A stretch of DNA of 64,000 nucleotides from Hysterangium stoloniferum (lineage: Eukaryota > Basidiomycota > Agaricomycetes > Hysterangiales > Hysterangiaceae), in the NCBI GenBank assembly GCA_015178975.1, contig WHVD01000010.1, positions 682,001 to 746,000 of the forward strand, given 5' to 3'. Positions 12,851-23,384 of this stretch are shown here, one piece after another. Numbering within the stretch: the first letter of the stretch is position 1; each line of letters begins with the position of its first letter. Both the position numbers and the translations under genes were made by a program. Under the pieces are notes generated by a model. It saw only the letters and a program-made list of their open reading frames with translations, ran no database searches and was not told where the DNA came from.

Positions 12851-12985
12851 GTACTCAGCGTCGATAAAATCGCTGTATTGTACAATACCTAACAGCAGTT
12901 TTAGTACTAGATATACATAATGAGTTATACCTTGAAATTGAGAGAAAACAATATGACTACGTACTCAGCGTCGATAAAATCGCTG
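12851..12985. repeat. duplicated hairpin repeat upstream of the reductase
   Basis: GTACTCAGCGTCGATAAAAT followed by CGCTG occurs at 12851-12875 and again at 12961-12985, exactly 110 bp apart. The second copy is a full small palindrome (CTCAGCG...CGCTGAG); the first lacks the last bases of the right arm. The layout matches the duplicated module of the Copia LTRs in this window, so this may be an LTR relic just upstream of the reductase start. Confidence 0.7.
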
Positions 12986-12990
12986 AGAGA

Positions 12991-14070
12991 CTTTTTTTCA
13001 CTAGACTCCGCGTATATAATAGTACATTCAGAAGGAGATTTAAATCAAACAGAACTTTTTGTGTCATTTCAAGACACACTGTCTCATTTTTGTTCGCGCG
13101 CTTAGTTCTTCAACTTCCTAATAAACATGGAGGACTTTTATCAATATTGCTACATTCAATCCCAGCCCAAGGCACTTGACCAAACAACCTCAAGTAATAT
13201 TAAACGTATCCGGTTCACATCCACCACAAATATATGGTATCAACATGTTAAATGAGTTGGCGAAAATGTGAGTGATTTTCATATATAGCTGAGAATCAAG
13301 TAGGAAAGAAGGGATATTTTACATCACGATATCGAAGAGGCTTTAGGCTGTTACTGTATAGATTTATTTGCCAACCAGCCCGATTCTTGGAACTTGGATG
13401 CCACCAAACGAAAATAACGATTTACGCTCCATTCGGGCATATTAAATCGTTCGATCAATAATGGTTGTTTCGTCAATGAATCTCCACCAGTAACTTCTTG
13501 GGATTCAATATCACAACGTGACGAGGTACTTTTCGCAAAGTTGTTCCAGGTGGCATATAATAAATTAATATACCCAAGGAAGTATCAACTCGAGCACACA
13601 GCAAGGTTGGTGGATAATAAGTTTTTTCATGTGGTATCCTGTCTTCTGACCGTAAAAAAACTCCAGATATCAACAAACCTTAACTGCTGCGCTTTCTTTT
13701 AATTTTCTCTTGAAAGCATCCGGCTGTTGGTATATTCAAGATTAATGCCTGGAGGGTATTGATTTATTCTGGACTTGATCGATGTTAATTCACCTGGCCA
13801 TATACACTCTCGCTATGCCCCGAAGATGACTCGAATAATAGCAATAACAGAAGCGCATTTGTGAAATAAAGCGTTCTACTTTGGGGCTGTTTAGGTTCAA
13901 GGGTAAACTTAAAAAAAAAGAAAGGGGAAGAGTGGGACATCTGTGGCGCACTGTTTATACAGACAAAATTATAATTCAAACTAACCAGTCATCCTTATGC
14001 ACCTCCAGTCAAGTGACTGCAATATGCTCAAAAAGACACCCGATGGAGAAACAGCACCCAGACCCAGATA
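12991..14070. other. intergenic with a coding-like minus-strand patch
   Basis: On the minus strand around 13375-13690 two adjacent stretches look coding: one contains DTSLGILIYYMPPGTTLRK, the next contains MPEWSVNRYFRLVASKFQ and ends at a stop near 13360. They are in different frames, which could mean an intron or decay. No family was recognised. The remainder shows nothing identifiable. Confidence 0.3.
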
Positions 14071-15584
14071 TCAAAAAGACTGTTCGGCCAAAACCTCGCT
14101 GACTTTCACAACAATTTCGTATTTGCTCCTTATTTCCGCAGCAAAATAAGCCTTGAGGCCACCGACGCCTTTCGCTTTGACCACTTGAACCAGGGAAGTC
14201 CATGCATTGCCATTATCAATTCGTCGAAATTGGCAGACAAAGTCCCGCTTTTTGGTGTAAACAAGACAATCACCCATCTGTTCTGCAGCAGCTTGTTGCT
14301 TCGGAGACGCATCAAATCCAGCGAACGGTATCTGGACCTTTATGACAACTTGCTTAGGGTATTCGTGCTTCGATGGCGCTTTACCCCCAGAACTGGATGT
14401 TTTTCCCTTGGTCTGATCATATCCCATCGCGCTTCGCACTACTGACGAGGTAGATATGATGTCGACTCCAGGGACGTAAAACGGTTTTAATTTGAGACTG
14501 CTCTCTTCGTTAAATGGATGACAATTAGGTTTATGCACTGGCCAATGGGCTCCTAGAGTTATCCGTTAGTATTTTCCCGTCAAATAAGTGTGGCAACGAC
14601 GTACGTTGACATGTTCTGCTGCAATAGCGCGCAGCCCTGCATCGAGAACAGAGGTGGAGGGTAGTCTTGGATGTTTCTTTACATCCATCACAACATTTAT
14701 TCTCTCGTGGGGCAGGCCCAGCACCGCTCCGTTTGCGTTTCCATTTTTCTAACACGGCGCTAACCTGAGGACCAGCTTGTAATGAGAAAACACTAGGCTT
14801 GACCCCATCCGCATCTTTAATCTCGGGATCTGCCCCATATTCCATCAATAGTTCAATGCTATCAATGGTTCCCGATAGACATGAATTTAGCAGAGCTGTG
14901 CAACCATACTTATAAATTTAAAAATGCATTACTAAGTTAACAAGAACCACGCACTAACTAATAACCAACGTACCTTGTTCCGGTGATTTGGATCTGCGCC
15001 AGCTTTAAGAAGAATCGAAGCGAGTGGTTGAATCAGACCCAATATCGTTGCGTGTTGTAATGCAGTATGCCAAGTGATATCAACCGCGTCCACAGGAGCG
15101 CCGTGCGTAATCAGAAATTGGGCTACTTTTCCATGTTCTTGTGGTAAGGTTGCACCAAAGACCATCCGTTTACCAAGAACAACAATAATCAAATAACCTT
15201 GAAGGTGTGGTGTTTCATGACCACAAATGTCAGGAGCGGTTCCAGACTCGACCATCTACAGACAATATTAATTCACATTCGGACAAAAAAACGCAAACGA
15301 GCCTTTTTGACTTCATCATACAGACCCAAGAAACAAGCCAATCCAAAGTCACTCAAAAGACTAGGTTCATACGCAGCACTTCCTGCGAGAAAGATATTCC
15401 AGATTAACATATACTTGGCAAGGTGGACAAACTAACCATCGACATATAAATCCCTCAATTCCTGAGATCCATTTTCAAGGGACAAGTAACCTGGCTTTTC
15501 AGATAGTTCACGAAATCTTGAACTGACAACAAGACCAGGACCTGTAGGAGGATGCTGTTGCCTAAACCATTGGAAAATAGACAT
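14071..15584 (-). CDS. ankyrin repeat and MYND zinc-finger protein
   Basis: Multi-exon minus-strand gene of about 380 residues, probably a cytoplasmic or nuclear adaptor. The start is ATG at 15584 (MSIFQWFRQQHPP). Exon 1 ends at 15437 before GTTAGT. Ankyrin-type repeats follow, including EVKK joined to MVESGTAPDICG, VAQFLITHGAPVDAVD, LASILLKAGADPNHRNK and IELLMEYGADPEIKDADG. A MYND finger comes next: CCDGC, CSRCRAARYCSRTCQ, then after an intron (14553-14604, GTACGT...CTAG) HWPVHKPNC, giving the full Cys/His set. The C-terminal domain (~14500-14071, ending VSEVLAEQSF) is conserved in fungal members. One intron, 15256-15302, has a GC-AG boundary. The gene looks intact. MYND fingers bind proline-rich partners; the partner here is unknown. 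Confidence 0.85.
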
Positions 15585-15794
15585 TGGGTGGAGTGAATTA
15601 AATGAAGTGAATTATAACTCCGACAACAGGTAAGACAAAATACCTGCTCTTCATCTTACGGTCCGGTATCGCAGCGTGTAGGTTAAAACATGAAAAGTAG
15701 ATAGTATTTCCAAAAAAAAACTTTTCAAGATACACGGAACCTACATATCTCTTCTTCTTAAGTTTGTTTCTACAGAGGTTGAAAATTTCCTTCC

Positions 15795-18522
15795 TTAAAT
15801 CACACCGTCGCTCCTCGTGGCACACTGGCCAAAATTCAATTTAGTCAATCCCTCAGGTTTAGGCAAAATGTCCTGCATAGTCTCATCGTTTAAACCAGAA
15901 ATTGGTATGAAAAATTGTCACTTACGTGTTCGAAAATTCCGAGGGGGAGAGCCAAAGTAACACAAGCGTTGGGCGAATCCTGGAACACAGAGAAATAATT
16001 CAGCAACCCTCACATGAAAGGTACAACTATGTATACCACTACGGCACCGACGTGGCTTTCCACAGGAGCGGCGGACAGGAGGAGGTCTAAAACCACATTG
16101 AGGTTGGAAAATCAGCAAAAAGGATTAATTACGCACATGCTTGTTCACGGGCTTTTTGGATATGTAATAACTAACATGAACAATAATGATCTCAGAAACA
16201 CTCACTATATCCGATCTATGAAATGACACTTGTGAGTAACTATACGAATGTCAATCTCACAATCACTCACCTTCTGTAGATATGCAATGGCGTTCAAGGC
16301 AGCCTGCTTATAGGCTACTGTACTTCACAGATGGCCGAATTTTAGTCATCGCCGTGCTATGATACTTACTATGAACTCACGCATCCATGTTGTATTGAGT
16401 TCCGTCTCCATCTGTAAAAAGCAGACAAATTGTTTAGTCAAAGCAAGAGTAATAGCAGTCTTGAACGAACGATAATCGACACTAATGCCCTCGAAAACAA
16501 GCTATTTGAAAACGATTGCAGTCGTGTAGATGAGAATTTCTTAATTGAACTGGCCTTGGCAGAGTACATAGGATCAATAGGAGAAGGCTGTGATGTGTTG
16601 TTAGCTCGTTGTCATCTTTGTGATTGTGTGCCTACCAAGAAAATAGGTTGTTTGAGGGCGAATTTTTCAACGCCTCCCTTAATAATGCTAGTCTTAAAGG
16701 TTATAATTCCAGCCTATGTAATAGCAAGTGTAAATATAATCTGAATTGGCTGCAAAAAAGGAGAATACCCAACCATCTCAATAGCACCACAAAATGACAG
16801 CTGACAGAGACCATCGATATGAGAAGGCTGGCACATTGAGGGTGGCGTCATACCTCTCCCTATAATACCTGGATGTCATTATCATTTTTCAAAATAATAG
16901 TATTGAGAACGTACATCTCCCTGAGAAAAGTGCAGATCTCCTACAGAAAGGTTGGCACCCTTGACGAAAACCGGGAAATAGCATCGAGAACCCCTTGAGG
17001 GAAGTCATAAAATCATTGAACAAGTCAGAGAGTATCGAAGATACCTAGAAAGGTTCTTTATCTAATGCCATGGAAGGTTCATTACCATGTAATGCGTCAG
17101 ATAGGCCCTATAGTTATAATCCAACTTACATCACAGTTTCCTCCATGTTCCCTGCCAGGAATCGTCCTTGCTCCTTCCTGAGCAACTTTCTCTTTGATGT
17201 CAGCCGGTAGGTCTTGGCCAACATAACTCCCAACTGGCTCGGGTGCGAATGCGACAGGCGGGACGGCGTTAACGTGCTGGGCAATCAGGCCGCGTTCACG
17301 CTTGTTCCAAGTATCAAGCAACTCTTGTGAAGGTGCCGTACCGCTGTATGGAAAATAAAGTTCATTCCTTACTCAACATATTTAAATGTCACAAGAGGAG
17401 AAATGAGCCTACATCAATCCAGGGTGCGAAACACCTGCAAATCGGACACCTGGAATATGTCGCGAGGTTGCATAAATGCCTGTGCAGTGGCGTCAGAAAT
17501 ATTTGGTACGACGCAAATATTGTCTTGACCTTCAAAGTCCCAGATGGCCTTGCATGCCTTGCTATTAAATTCACGAGCTGCATGCTATGTCGGCGATATT
17601 ACTGAAATAAAATTATTTTATCACTCACCGAAGAGACCTCCACCGTTATTCAACTCAAAGATACCCTATATTATACTATAAATATATGAAGTCCAAATAA
17701 ACCATTGCCTCACTGACAGTATAACCCCACGGCATCTGTTCGAACGGCGTGACTGAAGAAAACTGAGCATAGTTGTTTATTAGCAATAATCCTTGATTTA
17801 CCATCCAAAATGTCTACGACGAGACAATCGCCTGGCTCCGCGCCTTCCACAGCAACAGGTCCGCTCAAATTGTGAACTTTAGTCAGATCTACATTCTTGA
17901 CATCATCACTGGCTATGTTCAAGATATATGGCTTAGACACCGCTACGAGAACAGTGGCTAGTGACGTACTATCGTTGTTTCCGATTTGAGCACCAGTCCA
18001 GTCTAGAAATATCAAGTAACTACTTGGGTTAAAGGAATTCCACGTACCAACGCATTCAATTTTGAATACCTGGGCAAAAAGAATTAATTCAAAGCTGAAA
18101 ATAGATATGGTATCAGGTTATTCTCACCTCTCCCGGTTTGACGGTTGCGAAGGGGGGGATGTCCGGACTAGATTCGATGGTCAATCATTAAGACTAACAA
18201 TACGTTTACCTGTAATGCTTACTGCCAGCGATTATGGAGACCCTATTAAGTAGTCCATTTGAATTTTCACACGCATGGGCAACACATGATGATAACGAAC
18301 TTACTTTCTGTTGGTCCGCAGGGCTGTGCGTATAGGTATATAAGGCTTTCAAGTATGCAATAATCCTAGAAGAAAAAGTTACTTACAGGAAAGGGTCAAC
18401 CTGTCAGCACACAATCAGGAAAGTGAATACAGTCGTTAGGAGTATGCTTGGCTGATTGAACTTGGATCCCCGCATACCTTGATAAGAGTGGGGTGAGGGA
18501 CTGAGTTCTCCCTAGTGGCCAT
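15795..18522 (-). CDS. formamidase (FmdA/AmdA family), about 27 exons
   Basis: Hydrolyses formamide to formate and ammonia (EC 3.5.1.49), a soluble nitrogen-scavenging enzyme. Reading the minus strand from ATG at 18522 (MATRENSVPHPTLIK) through conventional short introns gives a complete protein of about 400 residues. Family blocks in order are LHNRWH-PDIP, FATVKPGE, IECVDWTGAQIGNND, DVKNVDLTKVHNLSGP, VEGAEPGDCLVVDI, AIWDFEGIYATSRHIPGVR, HPGLIGTAPS, ARTIPGREHGGNCD, NLSRGSR, VKGANLSVGDLHFSQGD, FCGAIEM, IIKGGVEKF, PSPIDPMYS, VAYKQAALNAIAYLQK, LLLSAAPVE and PNACVTLALPLGIFEH. It ends at a stop (15795-15797) after GQCATRSDGVI. The exon reading is mine and needs about 26 introns, including exons of 6 nt (16854-16859), 10 nt (16206-16215), 14 nt (18387-18400), 15 nt (16137-16151), 17 nt (17045-17061), 19 nt (18305-18323) and 20 nt (18223-18242). 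Intron 16502-16554 is GC-AG. Every block is in frame once these are used, so the gene looks intact. Confidence 0.92.
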
Positions 18523-19895
18523 AACGACTAAGTGATCCAATTCACAATCAAAAAGGAAAAAGAAAACACTGTCAGTGTGGTGCTGGTAAAAGTCAAAGCT
18601 ACAACTCGGCTGTAACTGACACCTAGCGGCTTATCAGGGAACAAGATCTGTCTGGATCTGTGTTAGCAATGACTGTGAGATAATTTGGGAGCCGGCAAGC
18701 GGCTTGTTTGTTTTACCCATGACGCTGAGATAAGCGATTGACTGCATACATGTGTAGTCACACGAGCGGTCGCCGACTCGGAAATTTAGCCAACTTAAAA
18801 GTTCGTTTAGATTCCAGGTGGAATTCTCCGTAAAATAAGTCAAATAGGACTTGGAAAGCAAATGGTGTATACACATTTCAACCAAGTTATTGACAGGACG
18901 CAAAGAAGGGGAAACGAAGCTAATAATATCTTATTATCGCCTCTCATTCACATGACTTTGTACCTGCTTGGAATATTCCACCCAAGATTTTTCTTGGTCA
19001 TTCTCTCCCGCATGTTATAGAACCCACTAAATTCAAGAACCTTCGTCCGTAAAAAAAACAGTATCTTAAGACCTCTCAAGGATGTTAGGTCCTATGGTAA
19101 TGCATGCGATGTGTATCATCAATATCCAGTAGCTCATAGTCTTGTGATTTAACCATAGGCTCATATAATTATTAATTGCACATGATGAGGTGAACACATG
19201 ATTAGCATTATAAGATAATTAATGTTGGACACTGGTGACATTAATACTAGCCAAATGCCGGGAGCCAAAGAATACTATATGAATGCCGATTGAGGAAAAT
19301 GGTCTATGAGCTTTCAAAGACGAAGACAAATAAGAAAATAAATTGAAGCTTATAGTGTTAACAGCTTCAAGCCCTCAAAGTCATCCCCCTACCCATTGCT
19401 CATATTCTTGATCTACAGGACGGAGATTGGACGTGCATCAATAGCCCTACTCGTGCCTAACACGGGAAAGGCGGCAAGAAAGTGCAATGAAGACGACCAG
19501 TACACAATCCTGAAGTCAGGTTTACAGAATAGACTGCCAGACAAGTGCGCTTGCAAGGATCCTGAATACCACGTAGAATGAACAGAGGCTACTTATATGC
19601 CTGTGTCCAATGTTCTATAACTTCATGGGGTTCGAATTCGGTAAGGTGAACTTTGGAAGCCCTTTCACGAGTACCTGTCTATGTGGTACATAAGACGGGG
19701 TGTAGAATTTTCCCCTAGTTTTGGTTTGGTTTGTCTTACAGCTTACAGGCGCCTGTTGACACCTTCCATTCTTCCTAGCTTTGCACGGACACCGGCAAGA
19801 TCATTCACAAACGACGGGAAAAGGAATATCTCAATATCAACAAAGGATCCAAATCACAGAAATTATCATATCAGTGAAAATAATAGCATACCCAA
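18523..19895. other. intergenic, no recognised gene
   Basis: This holds the promoter side of the formamidase gene and the 3' flank of the BRCT-protein gene. Open frames here (18634-18903 minus, 19396-19581 plus) are short and lack family motifs. GGTTCGAATTC near 19628 resembles a tRNA B box but no cloverleaf can be folded around it. Confidence 0.5.
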
Positions 19896-22800
19896 CTACC
19901 TCCCCGCAGTACGAGTGGCACGCCGCACCAATTTTCTCTTTGACGCCGTGTCTTGATGCTTTGCGCCACGGCATTCGCCTTCTTTCTTTAGGCCGCTACC
20001 GCCATCAATTAGAGGATCTTCGTTAGGGTTAACCTTCTTTTCAAACAGGGCATCAAGCCTCTTCTTCTCGGCCCTCTGGTCTGGGTCTTCGTAAATCACC
20101 CTTAAACTTGATGCTCCTTCTTCCATACATACTTCGCCTTTTCCATGAGGCGAAGCATATGACAATGGTGAGGAAGTCGTTATTAAAGATAACGAAGGGG
20201 AAACCGCGTGACCAAGTTCCAAATCAGTCTAAAAAGCGGAGATGATTATAAGATTAGAAAAAAGGTTCATGAGAGCTTGTAGCTTCTAATTGACGTACAT
20301 TTACTCGTACTGGAGGCCGATGTCTTTTACTACTTCGGTTGGAGTGCCTTTGAGTAGATCCGTCGTCTTCTCTGGCATCTGTCCCTCTTTTACCTAATAA
20401 TGCCGTGATTGCAGTGCGCAGTCCTCGAGTTTCACCAATAGGTGGTGAGGCGACAGAAGGTGGCTTGCTGAGTATCTTGAGAGGAGAGGGCGACTGGGAT
20501 GAGGGGATTACAATGTCTTGTTCAGTACCAGTTGTAGAGGCTCGCGTAGGTGTTCGGGATGTATGTGAGGATGAGGGCACAGACCCCAAGTCCACCCTTG
20601 CTTTGTGGATTTCAGTGTGGTCATCGGAGAGAAGAGCGACGGGCTTTCCGAACGCAGAAGGCGCATTCCCATCCGTATCAGTCAGAGTATGGTAAGATGA
20701 CGGCTCATAAACTAGTGGCTTAGATGGAGAAGCCTCGGCCGCGAGGGGCCGGGGCTTCATGTCCTTTGTTAATTGCTTTATGTGGAGGGGAACGGCAACG
20801 CCAGCAGTTAGAGACTCCTGAGAATGACCTGTCGAATGGTTATATCAGCTAGAATTAGCGGAATTATTAAGAGCTATGTCTACCATTTGTTATGTCAGTC
20901 ATTTTCCCGTCTTTGTCCTCAGTTATGTCGGCCCGTCCTTTGCCTTTGATATCTACACTCCGTTCACCATTGTCACCATCAACGTCGACACGATCATTGC
21001 TATCCTGTACGACCTCGAAATCTCCGGCGTCTGGTATTGTACCGGTGTTCGCGATGGCAAACAGCCAATCCAGATTCACGACCCTCACGTTCCATTCTCT
21101 TGCCTTATCGTACTTGGCACCACGGCCTGACGGACACACTAAATGTGTAGAACGGCGAGAAAAGGCAGACGGAAAGTTGGCACCTGCAATAGCGTAAGTT
21201 TAGACATACAACGTGATAAATGAAAAGAAGTCTCTAGAGATTCCATCAGTCTTCGCGCGCAGCACCCATCGGAGCGCCAGACCGGAACACGCATGAAATG
21301 ATCTTCGAATACTTCAGCAGCTTACCTATCGCTCGAATGAGACGTTTCGTCCAACACGTCTCAGCAGAATCTAGACCTGATAGACTGACATATAGGCCCT
21401 CCGACCCTGACGGTGCTTGTTAATGTCCTTACCATGTAGGTTTCTGCAATATGAGCGCACCTTCTACTGGGGTGATGATTTTGAGTGGTGTGAAGGTGAC
21501 ATGTTCATCACCAGCACACACCCTCTCTTCGAAGATACACCGTTCGATCCAACACTCAGTGCGATACTTACTTCGTTCCCTTTCCTCCAGTTCCTCACGC
21601 CAGAACAATCCCCCGCTATTCTATGTCAGAAAAATATTTCAGGGCTGCCGTTCAACATACCTGGCCAGTCGTACAAGAAGAAAATCTGCCTCTGTTTCGT
21701 CACCGTTGTCTTCAAGCCACGCGCCTCCGTGCTGTTCAACAGCAGTGCGCAAAGTAGGCCCGATTGCTTCTCCAAAGGCACGAAAGGTGTAACCCGTGAA
21801 TAGCATACGGGACTCACTTGAAATTGTGGAACTAGAGGCTGTACTTATGAAAGATGCCTGCGGTGCCAATGTCACGGTGGAAGACGTTGATATGACACGT
21901 CGGAACGGTTGTCGCAAATCTGACGGGCCACAGGTGGCAGGGGCAAACGATGCAGCACGGTGATTTGCCAGGCGAGTCAATAGTGACCCAGAATCAGCAT
22001 TTGCCTTCGTTTTTTGGAATTCGGATGACGCCCTTGGCCTTGTATTTAAGATAGGGTTTGCTGGCCGCGGTTGATCAGGTCCATTATCCATTTTCAATTT
22101 CTCCTGTTGTGTAGTAGCGTCTGTCTCTAGACATTTTCGCTTCTGCACAATACTTGCCAGGATGCGGAGCCCGACATCTCGTTGTTTCTGCGTTTGACCG
22201 TATTCTGGAGCATCATCAGCAAGAAGAGAAGCAGTAGGTATAGATTTAGGTAACGGTGGTTGTGAGAAGGATGATGATGGTAAAGGCCTCGTGTCATCTT
22301 TCAACGCCTGAAGTGCTAAGAAGGTTTAGTGAGATCGGTTGATATCTTCAATGGGTTTATAGCGTACTTCGAGGAATGGATTTTCGCGCTGATCGCTGGT
22401 TGGTGATATCATAACTGGTTTCGTCCCACCTCCCTGTGCATTGATGAAAAGATAGAAAGGGAGGTAAATGAAGCGTCGTTGACACACCTCCGAACTCAAG
22501 GGAATCCCAAAACCATTCCTCCCAAACCATTTGAATTTTCCTGGATTTAAATTTCTGGTTATACTCCTTGCTCCATTGGATTTTATCGCTACTGTTTGAT
22601 GCACAGCAGAGTAAATGTGTTACGGATGTATCCAAAGACTTCATATACACGCCGCCTTCTTGTATTAGTAAGACTTGCATCTTGCTCCGCATACCGACAT
22701 TATCCATCCCTGTTAGACAAAGCTTGACCCCTGTAAAGATGGGAAGTCTGTGGTCTGCAATGCTCTGAAACTGCTGTAAGTTTTTTTCTGAAAAAGTAAA

Positions 22801-23384
22801 AGGATTAAAATAAGGTTACCTGTCCAAGCTCGACTACACCGCCATTTAGCCATGTGTTATACGCCTCTTGTACCCACGTTTCTTTCAATATCGGCAAATT
22901 TCGCTCTACCGCGCACTTCACAAGGTGTGAGTGGGATTAATATCCATTAAACGAGCTAACAAGTTACAAACCCTGTATTTTGCACTTCCTGGACCATCAG
23001 CTACAAGATGCGTGACTTGGTCCGTGAAATCATTGGTTCTAATTGCACCGAGTTCCTGCGCCTGCGCAAACAGTACTCGCTGCATGGGGATATCAGTTGG
23101 TACTCAGCCAAGATTAGATAAAACACACTTTGTCCAACTCTCCTGTAGCACAAAGTACCACACCAGAAAACGGCTTATTCCCATTGGTAAGATCGAACTC
23201 GTCTTCATTCTCGTCACTATCAACGTCGACGCGTGGTAAACTTGCTTCCCTTTGCGTAGAACGTGAACTTGAGGCTTGTGCAGGTCGTAAAATAACATTG
23301 GGAACCTACATCGCGTCAACGCTATGTTATGCGGAGAAAACATAACAGTACCTTGACAGCGCCACGTCGTTTGGAGTTCTTCAT
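19896..23384 (-). CDS. Dpb11/Rad4(Cut5)/TopBP1-like multi-BRCT protein
   Basis: Nuclear scaffold that in yeasts and animals bridges phosphorylated replication-initiation and checkpoint proteins. On the minus strand the start ATG is at 23384 (MKNSKRRGAVK, then an intron). BRCT 1 has FSGVVLCATGELDK spliced to LFAQAQELGAI and VTHLVADGPGSAKY (23180-22960). BRCT 2 has LPIFTGVKLCLTGMDN, SVTHLLCCAS and VWEEWFWDSLEFGG (22760-22490). A Ser/Thr/Pro-rich linker follows. BRCT 3 has MLFTGYTFRAFGEAIGP and YRTECWIERCIFEE (21815-21500). BRCT 4 has VSLSGLDSAETCWTKR, HLVCPSGRGAKYDK and VVNLDWLFAIANTG (21390-21030). The disordered C-terminal tail carries RVIYEDPDQRAEKKRL (~20100) and a basic end, stopping at 19896. 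The order of four BRCT domains, two pairs separated by a linker, matches Dpb11/Rad4. The gene appears intact with several short introns. Identification is by motif reading; the orthologue name is inferred. Confidence 0.88.

Noticed and set aside
19615-19645. tRNA gene suggested by GGTTCGAATTC
   Set aside because: No A box at the right distance and no acceptor or anticodon stems can be formed.
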